64,000 bases of DNA from assembly GCF_022605725.1 (NCBI RefSeq), contig NC_065546.1, positions 23,308,227-23,372,226 on the forward strand, written 5' to 3'. Both the position numbers and the translations under genes were made by a program. Under the pieces are notes generated by a model. The model worked only from the letters and a program-made list of their open reading frames with translations, did no database searches and had not been told where the DNA came from. This stretch comes from Anthonomus grandis grandis (lineage: Eukaryota; Arthropoda; Insecta; Coleoptera; Curculionidae). The first letter of the stretch is position 1. The number at the start of each line of letters is the position of its first letter. Of this stretch, positions 1 through 9,834 are shown in pieces.

Positions 1-1020
1 TGCATTATAAAATAAAAGAAAAAAAGTAAGAAATCTCAAATAAAAAACGAAATGAGATGACTTAATTGCTAGCTAGCCTTATTTTATAGGAAATTCCCAG
101 AGAGATTGAGGACGTCTTTTGATATCAAATAAGACCATTTTTGTGCGATTTTACAAAACTCTTAATCTTATGAAGACCCGAGACTAAAACAAAACTATTG
201 AAAGTATGTTTAAAACAAAAAAAAAACAAATTATAAAAAGGAAAACCCAGAAATTAATAATAGAAAGTATAGTCGTTTTATTCTTACTTTAATGAGCACC
301 GAATTAAGTAATTGCAAAAAATATATATAGGATTCTGCCGCCGTAAAATGCATGCCGTTGTTAATATAAAGTGAGTTGAAAGTAGTATAACAGAACAAAA
401 TTAATGTATAAGAAAAGAACAAAATAAATTATAAGAAAACTTATAATAGTATAACCGGTTTTTCATAGTTTTTATGGTCATTCAAATAAGAATGAAACGA
501 CTATATCTATCATTTACGGAAAGACATCCGGACGTCCTGACAGTAGTAAAGTTTACTACAAAATACTGTAAAAATAAACCACTATTTTTATTATTAGTTG
601 TTTTAGTTCTTAAAGAGGTTTTATAGATTTTTTCACTTGTCTGACAAGTAAAAAAAAACCTAATCGACAAGACTAAACAATTGAGGAAAAAATAAAAATA
701 TGTTGATTTAATTAATAAGCCTCTAAGGTGTCCGATTTTTTATATCATTGCTTTTGAATTACTTATATAATAAATGCTATCTTAATCATGTCAATGATTG
801 GATCTGGGGTCAAATAAAACTCAAATTTCAGATTTTAATACTGCCGACGTTTTGGCCTATATTAGGACATTCTCAGGCCACTACAACGGATGTAATTAGT
901 GCTTATTTAAATAATAAAATAATTAGTATCTTTTTTCTTGAAGTTAAAATATTATAAAATAAAACTTAATATAGACAACAAGGTACATTATTATTGTCTT
1001 AACTAATAAACCGTAAATTT
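1..1020. other. AT-rich sequence without a recognisable gene
   Basis: Stop codons are frequent in all frames and the short open frames show no known motif. The only structured stretch is the decayed hammerhead-like motif at 844-876, listed separately. Confidence 0.6.
844..876 (-). ncRNA. Decayed hammerhead-ribozyme-like motif (Penelope-type repeat)
   Basis: Read on the minus strand, CTGAGAATG is followed by a short TCCTA-AT-ATAGG-like hairpin and then CAAAACGTCGG. The layout matches the better preserved motif at 26063-26097 (CTGATGA, hairpin, GAAAC), but the GAAA box reads CAAA and CTGANGA is changed, so it should be inactive. Such motifs are known from the terminal repeats of Penelope-like elements. 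The link to that family is inference, since no Penelope reverse transcriptase or GIY-YIG gene is visible nearby. Confidence 0.3.
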
Positions 1021-1708
1021 TATCATTAAAATGTCTGTAAAGACATCAACAGGTGACGAAGTCTACGCACCCATTATTCTGTGAAATATGCAAAGCTGCT
1101 GATAAAAATCACAAAGCATTAACACTAGAGGATGTTATGGCAAAGTTGGAAAAAATTAATGGCAAGTATGATATTCTCTTGGGAAAATATAAGGGACAAG
1201 TGAATACAAAGCAATTACTAAAAAAGAAAATTTTTAGCATAAAAAACAGCTGAATAAACAAGAAGAAAGGGGCTTCAAAAATTACGTAATTATATAAGGC
1301 ATTCCACAAAAACTGAATGAAAATCTTCCAGACATTGTATCCAAAATAGTCGGAAAATTAGAAGTGGGAAATAAGTTTATTGCGTACAAAATGGGTAATC
1401 AGTGAAGAGAAAAAATCTGAATATTGGACCAATAAAAGTAATTTCTGAACACAAAAACTAAAAAACATGTTTTTTAAATCTTGAGCTGCCGGGAACTGCG
1501 GTTTACAGGAAATAATAATAAATTTTTTATAAATAAGGATTTTACTAAATATAACACTAGCTTTATAAAACTGCAAAAAAATTGTAAAATAAATCAAGCC
1601 TTTAAATTCTATAGAAACATTATGCTCAGGAAAGATGAAAATAGCAAAATAAATGCCTCAAAAGCACCCAAGTATTGCCTACATGATCATTCAAAGTCAA
1701 AGGAATAA
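1021..1708 (+). pseudogene. Non-LTR retrotransposon ORF1, decayed
   Basis: Frame pieces around 1053-1253 and 1481-1708 read as the end of an ORF1 protein of an APE-type LINE. There is a coiled-coil-like stretch (LEDVMAKLEKINGKYD), then a tail with 'FFINKDFTKYN' and 'IMLRKDEN'. These correspond to the family pattern 'iNE.Lt..n..L' followed by 'vRKden' near the ORF1 C-terminus. Several frameshifts separate the pieces. ORF1 proteins bind RNA and accompany the ORF2 reverse transcriptase, which here starts about 80 bp downstream in an equally broken state. The clade is not resolved. Confidence 0.45.
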
Positions 1709-1789
1709 GTTGGAAGAAATCTAGTGATTTGTAAAAACTAATTAATGCGATATTCTAGTGCTAATAGAAACATAATATAAACATAATGA

Positions 1790-2925
1790 AGAATCGCTTT
1801 ATAAAGTAGATAGCTACGGGCTGTGCATTCATGCAAGAAAGGAAGGGGTCGAGGTGCCACTATATGTATAAAGGAAGACATTGACTTTACAGACACTTCT
1901 CTATAGACATTTTCTATAGAGATGTTGAATCAAGATGATCTTATAAACTGGGTGTGCATATCCATAAGAGACAATCTTAAAGTAAGTGCTATCTATAAGC
2001 CTCCATCTTACCACTGACTTTTTGTCACATCTGGACATTATACTCAATGGGACATTTACTTGTAGATGACTTAATATTAATGTATAAAAAGCTTGGGCCA
2101 ATGATGTAGTTAGTTACATGAGTGCTTGAGCTTTAAGTAATTTTAGAGTTTTAAATAATATTATTGAGGAGCAGACTACCCAAGTAACAGAAACTACAAA
2201 AACTATTATTGATCATCTTATTTTAGATAGAGGGATTGTTAGCTGTAGCCCAAGAGTATACTAACAGAGTTAAAATTAGGCAAAATAATAAATGGATAAA
2301 TACAGAACCAATTGAAATGATTAAAGAAAGGGATAATTTATTTTAAAAAGTTAAATATGGACGCAATGAAACAATGACAAAACAATTTAAAAAAAATTAA
2401 AATAAAATTAATAACAAAATAAAAAATTTAAAAAACAAATATTTTAGAAATAAATGTGAATAAATTGGTAATAACATAAAAAAAAACAATGGTATTTTAT
2501 AGATAAGTTTTTTAAAGACGGAGATGGTAGTACATGTATAAGTAAGCAAAATGTAATTATAAAAACAAAAGAGGATATTGTATATAGTTTAAACAGGTAC
2601 TCTATAACGGTAGGAAAAAATATAGTAGAGCAATTAAATAATGATATGCATAGTTTATTTATAAATTGATGATACTAATTCGCATGAAGTTGAATGAACT
2701 TATTTCAGAACTTCAAAAAAACTCGGCAGCAGGATATGACCAGGTAACTGTCATGTATAGACCTGCGAAAAGCATTTAATGTTATTACTATAGATCTATT
2801 AATCAAGAAACTTCAAGACATCGGATTTAGGCAAAAAATATTGATTTTAATAATTAAGACTTACCTAGTTAATAAAAAACAATATGTCATACTAGATAAT
2901 ACTAGGTCCGTTTTGGGACTGCTAT
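1790..2925 (+). pseudogene. Non-LTR ORF2 remnant: endonuclease and start of reverse transcriptase
   Basis: Successive frames show parts of an APE endonuclease: 'VCISIRDNLKVSAIYKPPS' near 1950-2010, and 'TTQVTETTKTIIDHL' near 2175-2222, equivalent to the 'PTRvT..tkTlIDhI' motif. A linker follows. Around 2755-2900 comes reverse-transcriptase motif A-like 'IDLRKAFNVITIDLLIKKL' and 'YLVNKKQYVI'. The catalytic Asp of motif A appears as the D before LRKAF; the YADD box is missing because the copy is cut at about 2936, where a mariner-type element begins. Many stops and frameshifts mark it as dead. It probably continues the ORF1 piece upstream. Confidence 0.55.
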
Positions 2926-2938
2926 TTTATGCTTTATA

Positions 2939-3335
2939 CAGGGTGTCCCAAAAATTTTTTAAAGACATTTATCTATATGTCCGCAAATGAGCCGTTTGGG
3001 CTTCAGAGCAAAAAAAACATTTTCGTACTATTATTTTGCTCAGTAACTAAATCGCTGTTTGCAGTGCAGTTTAATCATTTTTTTTCAACCAATGAATTTT
3101 GTTTACAATAGTTGCTCAAAATTTGCTTCAACACAAAGATTGCACCGTTGGATCATTGAGTCGCGAATTCTTTGGAACATTCCGGGAATAGCTTCTAGAT
3201 GGAGTTAGAATAACCCTAAAGAAAAAAATCTAGGAGGTTGAGATCAGGAGAACGCGCGGGCCAGGCAACGGGACCTTCTCTTCCAATCGATCCGCACGTA
3301 AAACATACCTCATCTGAAAACAATATTCTTGTCAA
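2939..3335 (-). mobile_element. Mariner-type element, 3' end with transposase remnant
   Basis: The end starts CAGGGTGTCCC at 2939, preceded by TA (2937-2938), the usual target of Tc1/mariner elements. On the minus strand around 3180-3310 one frame reads 'GREGPVAWPARSPDLNLLDFF', the region around the third catalytic Asp in mariner-like DDE/D transposases ('WPaRSPDL.plDFF'). Stops follow in the C-terminal part. The 5' part is missing, since the sequence changes near 3335 to a plus-strand LINE fragment. The same terminal sequence recurs at 23451, 38314 and 39609, so a related family is active or was active in this genome. Confidence 0.6.
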
Positions 3336-3339
3336 ATCA

Positions 3340-4270
3340 GGCTCGTTACGATTCAAAAGGCATTAACAAAAAGTCAACCGGCGTGGATAATCATCAGGAT
3401 TTAAATTTAAAGCTTATAAACGTTGTAAGTGAAAAGGGTACAGAAGCTGTTCCTGAAGGACTCGATGGTTCGAGGTTCCTGAGATGTGCTAATGTAAGGG
3501 CACGTTACTTTACATTTGATTATGACACTGGTTTAGCTTATACAGGGACTGAAAAAAGGGCATTTTAGCATGTAATTAACGAAGATCTAAGTATAATATC
3601 AAAATTGGCTCCAACAAGTTAAAAATCATTAAGATAAGTACATGATTTAAAAAAAAAACAAAAAACTGAGTCGAATAGATATAAAGAAGTAAAAAACAAG
3701 TTCCTGGGCTTGCTCATTAACAACAACTTAAATTCGTCTCAACACATCCAGCATGTTACAAATATAATAACTCTAATGTTACCTATGGTCTATAGATGCC
3801 GGGAGTATATTTCTAATAAGTCAAAATATAATATCAATAATGCCTTTTTTCTTTCTCACTTTAGATACCTTCTATCTATCTGGAGAACTTGCGGTAAGGC
3901 ACTTTTAATTTCAATTAAAGTATTACAAAACAAAATTTTAAAATTTTTAATTAAAATAGGTTAAGTAGTACACACACATTAGAGCTTTCCAGAAATATTC
4001 AAATTTTAGAATTAGAATGAGCAAAATTAGTGTTTAAGCTCATCCATAAGGATCAGAAATCCAATGTAAATATATTGTTTAATTGTACATAGTTATCATA
4101 CTCGATTACAAAATGAAATCTACTGGGTAGGAGATCAGAGTAATATAGGTTAAAATATCCCAATCTATCAAGTGTCAAAAATGTACAATACACTTCCCGA
4201 AAATATAAGTAATACAAATAAATTTAAAAAGTTTGTGAAACTACTTAAATAATAACTACTTTAAAATATA
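3340..4270 (+). pseudogene. Non-LTR reverse transcriptase, C-terminal half
   Basis: From 3329 to 3568 a frame contains 'TEAVPEG' and 'DYDTGLAYTG', degraded forms of motif B (VPQG) and of the YADDTGL catalytic box. After a frameshift, 3704-3964 reads 'FLGLLINNNLNSSQHIQH' and, later, 'LQNKILKFL'. These are the 'fLGv.iD..L.w..Hi' and 'lQnr.ik' motifs of the thumb and C-terminal part of LINE ORF2 proteins. A final piece near 4090-4250 ends 'NTLPENISN', also typical. The catalytic box is mutated (DYDT), so it cannot be active. It has no visible 5' half here. Confidence 0.55.
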
Positions 4271-4576
4271 CTGAGGTGTTAGTTAAGTATTAATCAGGTA
4301 TTTAAAATTATATAACCTCGAGACCAGAGCTTTAAGCATTGATTAGAGGTGCAGTATTTTTAAAAAAAGCATACATCTTATATACATACATTTCTTAAAA
4401 AGATATTAATCTTTTCATTGACACTCATTTTACGTGCAATCACAAGCCCTCAATTAATATTTATCATAAAATGCAAACATACCTCCTCGTAGTCCTATGG
4501 TCAGAACCTTTGATGTGACACTCAAATTTCGAGACAGTTTTACCACTAACCAAAACTCTTTATTTTATTTTTCTCT
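4271..4576. other. Spacer between two LINE fragments
   Basis: AT-rich; nothing recognisable beyond likely 3' and 5' untranslated sequence of the neighbouring retrotransposon pieces. Confidence 0.4.
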
Positions 4577-5335
4577 TTGTTCACCATGCATGATTCTCTC
4601 AACCACCCAGTCCAATACAGATCCTCTTCACCCTCTACTACTCAATTGAACTCCAAAATTGCCTATTCTCCAGACAACTGCATAGAAAATGTAACAAATG
4701 TGCAACCAATATTAAATAAAAATAGAATCATTGTTCGTACTGATGATTTTGAAAGAAACATTTACCCTTACTTATCAAGAGAACTCACAAACTTTAAAAT
4801 ACAAGTAATAAGTAAACCGTTTAAATTTAAAGATTGAATAGACACTTGTGACTCTTAGGTTTCCAATTTAACTATTAAAGATTTCATAATAGTTTTAGCT
4901 GGCATAAATGATAGTTTCATTAAGATATCTCACATAACTTTCCTGGCTAATAAGAGTTTTAAGACAAATCTAATTGTTCGCAATCTTCCTATTTATTCAA
5001 AGAACCCCGACGGTCTTGATTCCCACCATAATAAAATATAAGCACTATTAATAGGGAATTGTCCTCTGTTGTTAATAGCTTAAAAAGATTCTCAAATAAT
5101 ATTGATTTTTTGGATTGAAATAAATACTGTAATAAAGACTATTTAAATGAAAAAAATTACCTTAATAAAAGAGGATTGGGCAAGTTGGGAAGAATGTTTA
5201 TGTATATTGTTGGAAATTTAAGCCCTGTTAAAGATACTAACCTTATATTATATATTCAACGTGACTTAACTCGCTTTACTTCAATTCATGACTCGATTAT
5301 TAGTCTTACATCAGAAACCAATGAACATTTTTTAT
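4577..5335 (+). pseudogene. Non-LTR ORF1 with esterase-like (SGNH-type) domain
   Basis: 4577-4837 is open; later parts need two or three frame changes. 'RTDDFERNIYPYLSREL' is followed by 'DTCDS', then 'IIVLAGINDS' (equivalent to the 'vvilaGtND' block) and 'YLNKRGLGKLGRMF' (equivalent to the terminal 'HLn..Gk' block). This order is that of GDSL/SGNH esterase-like domains carried by ORF1 of some CR1-type LINEs. The Asn-Asp pair of block III is visible. The conserved His of the last block reads as Tyr, so hydrolase activity is doubtful even before decay. Assignment to this domain rests on motif order only. Confidence 0.45.
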
Positions 5336-5479
5336 AAATAACATCGGGGCTCCCAATAGTTCAAACAATAGTTACTTAATGTCATTTTTACTTTTAAATA
5401 TTTAGTCGCTAAAAAATAAATCAAATGGATTTGAAATCTTTATAAATATTTTAAGTTCACCGCAATATATGCTTTTATA

Positions 5480-5662
5480 TTATATGTATTTATTGTCCTC
5501 CCAGATGTAATATTGGGGAGGTTTTTATACTCCTTTGAAATGATTTTGACACTATTTCTAGTACGAGCAAAGTTAATCTTTTGTGGCGACCTTAATATTG
5601 ATTATCTTTCAGACTGGCATTAATCTAATAGCCTAAACAATCTGCTAGCTTCTTTTAATCTA
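5480..5662 (+). pseudogene. LINE endonuclease, part upstream of the Tc1 insertion
   Basis: A frame around 5560-5660 reads 'LIFCGDLNIDYLSDWH', the 'GDfNiD' motif of APE-type LINE endonucleases, followed after one stop by 'SNSLNNLLASFNL'. The reading frame is then cut at 5662 by the Tc1-like element and resumes at 7205 with 'QMVFDQPTRLTS'. If the element and one copy of the TA are removed, FNL and QMVFDQPTR become adjacent in one frame. That is the expected spacing to the PTR motif, so the insertion site is well defined. Confidence 0.6.
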
Positions 5663-5690
5663 CACTATCGGACAAAAGTAGAGAAACTTC
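5663..5690 (+). repeat. Tc1-like outer terminal repeat, left
   Basis: Starts CACTATCGGACAAAAGTAG directly after the TA target. It is the inverted counterpart of 7176-7204 and probably the outer transposase binding site. Confidence 0.9.
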
Positions 5691-5835
5691 TAAAAATTCT
5701 TTGATTTACGGAAACCATGTATTTAAATTAAATATTTACTACAAATATTGTAGTTCTCAACAACTGCGTTTTTTTACCGCATTTTACATGCCTCTTATCA
5801 GTTGTTTATTTACAATAAAAGAATTCAAATATTTT

Positions 5836-5866
5836 CGGATGGACATAAGTAGAGAAACCTAAATAT
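5836..5866 (+). repeat. Tc1-like inner repeat, left
   Basis: Contains ATAAGTAGAGAAACCTAAAT, a diverged direct copy of the outer repeat, placed symmetrically to 7003-7028 in the right end. Confidence 0.8.
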
Positions 5867-5941
5867 CAATCGTTCAAATTTAGTATTTAGTTCGCTTTAC
5901 GTGAGTTCTGTTGATAGTTTTGCATAGTTTTTTTAATCAAC

Positions 5942-6955
5942 ATGCCTCGCGGAAGATATTTGTCTGAAGACCTTCGTAGAAAAATAGTTGATGCACACAA
6001 GAGTGGTATACGACAAGTGGACATTAGTAAAACGCTTAATTTGCATAAGTCCGTTGTTAGCAAGACAATTTCTAATTTTAAAACACGAAATTCAACAAAA
6101 AGCATTAAAAAAAGTGGCCGCCCAAGAAAAACAACCAAACACATGGAAATGATAATAAAAAGAATTGCCCAGTCTGATCCTCACAAATCAGCAAATAAAA
6201 TTTTAAGTGAATTACCTGGTGTTAATGTTAGTTCTAAGACCATACAAAGACGACTGAGGGAAGGAGGATTATTTAGTAGAAGAGCCGCTAAAAAGCCGTT
6301 TATTAGCAAGAAGAATCAGAAGGCCCGACTCAACTTTGCACAAAAATATTTGCATTGGACAACCAACGACTGGAAAAAAGTTCTTTTTACTGATGAAAGT
6401 AAGTTCAATTTGTTTGGGTCCGATGGAATCTCATGGGTACATCGACCACAAGGCAAAAGATTCGATCCAAGATATACACAGCCTACGGTAAAGCATGGTG
6501 GTGGCTCCTGCATGGTATGGGGTTGCTTCTCTGGGTTCGGTACAGGACCATTACACATCATTGAGGGTATCATGGATCGATTTGTGTATTTAGACATCCT
6601 ACAAAATGTAATGCTACCCTTTGCTGAGGATAATTTACCTTTGACTTGGATATTCCTACAAGATAACGACCCCAAACATAAATCAAAGGTTGTCAAAGAT
6701 TGGTTTTTATCGGAAAATATTAGGGTTATGGACTTTCCTGCGCAAAGTCCCGATCTTCACCCGATTGAAAACCTCTGGGAGGAACTAGACCGGCGTGTAA
6801 GGCAACATCAGATCAGTAATAAAAATGATCTTATAAAAGTTTTACAAGATTCCTGGAATTCTATTGGAGAGGAAACCATTATGAAACTGTTGGAATCCAT
6901 GCCAAATCGATGCCGCGAGGTGATTGCCAATAAGGGATACTCTACTTACTATTAA
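5942..6955 (+). CDS. Tc1-like DD34E transposase, intact
   Basis: Predicted 337-residue enzyme that excises and reinserts the surrounding element at TA sites. Residues 1-115 form the paired-like DNA-binding region: two helix-turn-helix units ('IRQVDISKTLNLHKSVVSK' and 'SSKTIQRRLREGG') joined by an AT-hook-like GRPRK at 59-63. The RNase H-fold catalytic domain carries D151 in 'LFTDESKF', D241 in 'LQDNDPKH' and E276 in 'HPIENLWE', with exactly 34 residues between D241 and E276. This is the DD34E signature of Tc1. Length is normal for the family and there is no stop or frameshift. The start ATG is the first in frame, about 280 bp inside the left end. Unlike every other transposon gene in the window, this one looks functional. 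Confidence 0.95.
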   Translation: MPRGRYLSEDLRRKIVDAHKSGIRQVDISKTLNLHKSVVSKTISNFKTRNSTKSIKKSGRPRKTTKHMEMIIKRIAQSDPHKSANKILSELPGVNVSSKTIQRRLREGGLFSRRAAKKPFISKKNQKARLNFAQKYLHWTTNDWKKVLFTDESKFNLFGSDGISWVHRPQGKRFDPRYTQPTVKHGGGSCMVWGCFSGFGTGPLHIIEGIMDRFVYLDILQNVMLPFAEDNLPLTWIFLQDNDPKHKSKVVKDWFLSENIRVMDFPAQSPDLHPIENLWEELDRRVRQHQISNKNDLIKVLQDSWNSIGEETIMKLLESMPNRCREVIANKGYSTYY

Positions 6956-7002
6956 TTTTTCTAAGATAGAAATAAGAAATAACTTGTACTTTTGGAATAA
7001 AA

Positions 7003-7028
7003 TTTAGTTTCTCTACTTTTGTCTCATA
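7003..7028 (-). repeat. Tc1-like inner repeat, right
   Basis: TTTCTCTACTTTTGTCTCAT, a diverged copy of the outer right repeat about 170 bp further out. It completes the IR/DR pattern. Confidence 0.8.
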
Positions 7029-7175
7029 AATATTTTGTTTAATTAAATTAAATCTTAGGATTTTCTTCTACAATTTATTTTACTTTATACAAATTAAGTC
7101 TTAACAATTATTGTTGATTTTCATTATGTGTAGAACTGCATTAGTTTTGAAGTATTCAAATAAAACGCAAATTTA

Positions 7176-7204
7176 AAAAGTTTCTCTACTTTTGTCCGAT
7201 AGTG
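7176..7204 (-). repeat. Tc1-like outer terminal repeat, right
   Basis: Reverse complement of the left outer repeat, ending ...TTTTGTCCGATAGTG immediately before the TA duplication at 7205-7206. Confidence 0.9.
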
Positions 7205-7620
7205 TACAAATGGTTTTTGATCAACCAACAAGGCTCACATCATGCTCTTAAACATTAAATGATTACACCTGTTTAAATTTGGTCTCTGAGCTAAATTGTG
7301 TTCCCCAGCTAATTCCTTCTGGGTTGTCCCATCACGGGTCAATTCTGGCTACCATAAGCGTAACGAAAATACCTAGGTTGAAAAATTAAATACGGTAGCG
7401 TCTACAGAGATGCAAATTGTAGACGCATTAGAAATGTATGCAATAATACTAATTGAACGGTGTTGTATCGTGCTCTTATTCCTCTTAACCACTTTAGTGA
7501 CTTTGTTTTGAGTATTTTCAATAAGAGTTTCCCATGAAAAACATGAAAATAAAGCCTAAGAAACCATATATTACATATGGTCTTAAAACCTCATCAACTA
7601 ATTTTTGATTTCTACACACT
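7205..7620 (+). pseudogene. LINE endonuclease, part downstream of the Tc1 insertion
   Basis: Continues the copy begun at 5480: 'MVFDQPTRLTS', 'GLSHHGSILATISV' (the SDH motif, with Ser-His-His), then 'FPMKNMKIKPKKPYITYGLK', which corresponds to the 'K.PWiT.glk' linker before the reverse transcriptase. Frame changes and stops occur between these pieces. No reverse-transcriptase domain follows: after about 7790 a different LINE fragment begins. Confidence 0.5.
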
Positions 7621-7789
7621 TTTAGAAAATATACCACTAATCGCTGGATTGGATTGGGTTGGGTATTTATATGCATTTTAAAACAATGCATATGTATGCC
7701 TTGTTGTAACAATGCAAATATTTGGAGACTGAACACTGCCTCATTCAATATCCATATGTTAAGACCTAATCTACCTAAATGAACATTGA

Positions 7790-8285
7790 CTCAGAGAGGA
7801 ACAACTTTATTGCATGGAACTGGAAAATCTTCACTTGGCTAGGTATTTTTGCAGGACTGAGGCCAATAATGGTGGATGTTATATCTACGTTCATCCTAAA
7901 TTAGTAGTTATTAGAAGTAAGAAACTTACAAGCTCTTGAAAAAACGCCAGTTGAAAAAGTATGTGAGATTTCTGTCTCTTATTGTAAACCACTAAATTTA
8001 GCCATTGTTATTATCTATAGATCTACTGAATTTCGGAACATAGAAAGTTTTTTAAATATTATGAACAATGTTCTAGATTTTGTACTAAAAATCAATTTAA
8101 AAAATTAATATTACTGTAGCTGTTGACTATAATGTACATTTTAATAATAAGTCGGATGATAATAGGCTCCAAGTAGTTCAGCTTTTTATGTCCTTTGGGC
8201 TATATAAGCAAGTTGATAAATGCACAAATATTAGAGGTAATTGCTTAGATAATATATTTACTAATCTTAATTATATTTAGGTAAA
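7790..8285 (+). pseudogene. Second LINE endonuclease fragment
   Basis: Pieces read 'CEISVSYCKPLNLAIVIIYR' near 7960-8020, then 'VAVDYNVHFNN' (GDfNv motif with Gly-Asp changed to Val-Asp) and 'KCTNIRGNCLDNIFTN' near 8220-8265, the 'TR....lDniftn' motif of APE-type endonucleases. It is a different, more Jockey/R1-like variant from the copy upstream. The copy is truncated at both ends and frameshifted. Confidence 0.5.
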
Positions 8286-8345
8286 GTGTTAGGTTAAAGT
8301 ATTAATACTATACAGTAACGGTAAATATGAAACATTTATTTTCCA

Positions 8346-9728
8346 TATATTCAGTATATCGGGTGACTCAGACGACACTTAATAACTTTTTTACTTTTCA
8401 AGATAAACAATTCAAATTTGGTATAGCGATAGAATAGTTATAAGAGCATCTTTTGACATATTCTATTATTTTCCATCCCTTCCGGTTTAACAGGAAGTGA
8501 CACTAACTTTCTTATTTTAAATGGGACACACACTTGGGATATTTTTTTTCGTATTTCAATAAAAAATAATATTCTAAAAACAATAATACTGTATTTTCCA
8601 CTTTTTGTTTTATACTCATAGAAAAAATCACCTTTTTAAATTTTCAAATTGAGTGCCATGAATGCGTTGAAAGTTTTAATTTTTAATCAAGTAATCACGG
8701 AAAAAATAGTTTTCGTTACATTCTGACATTATGACACAAATCTTTCACATGCCTATTTAAAATGTCTAAACCATTAATTTTGGCATTTACTTAATTTTTT
8801 TAAATAGCACATTAATGGGAACAACCACTTTTGAAATGCGATTTCTTTTTCCCAATAATTTCCCAATAATTTTTTTAATCAATAAAAATAGCATAGAAGG
8901 CTTGATTGCTTGAATAGGCTGCGTTTTGATGCGTTCTTCAATTATTTTTCAATTGACATAATACATGACATCTTGTCAGGCGCAATTATTATTTTTTATT
9001 TATAAAATTTGCTAATATTTGAAATGTTTACCAATGAACAAAAAGTTGATATGCCGCACGCTATATTCCCGCGCTTGTACTTTCTTTAGACAAGAATGTG
9101 GTCGTTTCGTCGTAAAATTATTTTAACATGTTATGTTAAAATAATTTGTAAACCTCATATTTTTTCTATTTGTTTACCGTTTGTGTGTACCTATGTTATG
9201 TTAGGTAAATGTTAAATAAAATATGTCATATTAAGATACTGAAAAAAAAAACCGCATTTGAAAAGTGGTTGTTCCCAATAATGTGCTATTTAAAAAAATT
9301 AAGTAAATGCCAAAATTAATCGTTCGGACATTTCAAATAGCCGTTTAAAAGATTTAAGTCATAAAATGCAATAAAAATTTAAAATAAAAAATATTTTTCT
9401 GTGATTACTTGATTAAAAGTGAAAACTTTCAACCTATTCATGGCACCCTATTTTAAAATGTAAAAAAATGGTTTTTTTCTATGAGTATAAAACAAAAGGT
9501 ACCAAATACAGTAACATTGTTTTTAGAATATTATTTTCTGTAGAAATAAGTAATAATATAAGAAAGTTAGTGTCACTTCCTGTTAAACCAAAAGTGGTGG
9601 AAAACAATAGAATATGTCAAAAGATGCTCTTATAACTATTCTATCGATATACCAAATTTAATTTGTTTATCTTGAAAAGTAAAAAAGTTATTAGGTGTTC
9701 CCTTTTTTCTGTGTCACCCGGTATATCA
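8346..9728. mobile_element. Foldback (long inverted repeat) element, 1.4 kb
   Basis: The outer ~520 bp at each side are inverted copies of each other. The left arm starts near ATCGGGTGAC and runs through AATAACTTTTTTACTTTTC, GTGCCATGAATGCG and CAACCACTTTTGAAATGCG to about 8870. The right arm mirrors it from about 9250 to 9728, ending GTGTCACCCGGTATAT. A ~380 bp loop without a gene lies between. The ends resemble those of TA-targeting mariner-type elements. A third, single arm is found at 30232-30878. No coding capacity is present, so it is non-autonomous. Confidence 0.75.
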
Positions 9729-9834
9729 GTCCAGTTTCCAAGAAACATGGACTGATATATGTATATACTGAAAACTCAGCAACTTCAGGAAGTTTTGGAA
9801 CACTTGGAAGTGGGTGAAGTGGGTGATGTGTGCT

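Larger units (their letters stand above)
5663..7204 (+). mobile_element. Complete Tc1-like DNA transposon with IR/DR ends
   Basis: The element is 1,542 bp, flanked by TA on both sides (5661-5662 and 7205-7206). Its outer ends match as inverted repeats starting CACTATCGGACAAAAGTAG (5663-5690 and about 7176-7204). A second, diverged copy of the repeat lies about 170 bp inside each end (5836-5866 and 7003-7028), giving the inverted-repeat/direct-repeat arrangement known from several Tc1 lineages, where both copies are transposase binding sites. The only gene is an uninterrupted transposase. All parts needed in cis and trans appear present, so this may be an autonomous copy. It sits in a LINE endonuclease gene. 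Confidence 0.92.

Noticed and set aside
231..957. Short open frames in the first kilobase as genes
   Set aside because: AT-rich low-complexity peptides without motifs, start context or splice structure.
6316..6696. 126-codon minus-strand open frame in the Tc1 element
   Set aside because: Shadow of the intact transposase gene.
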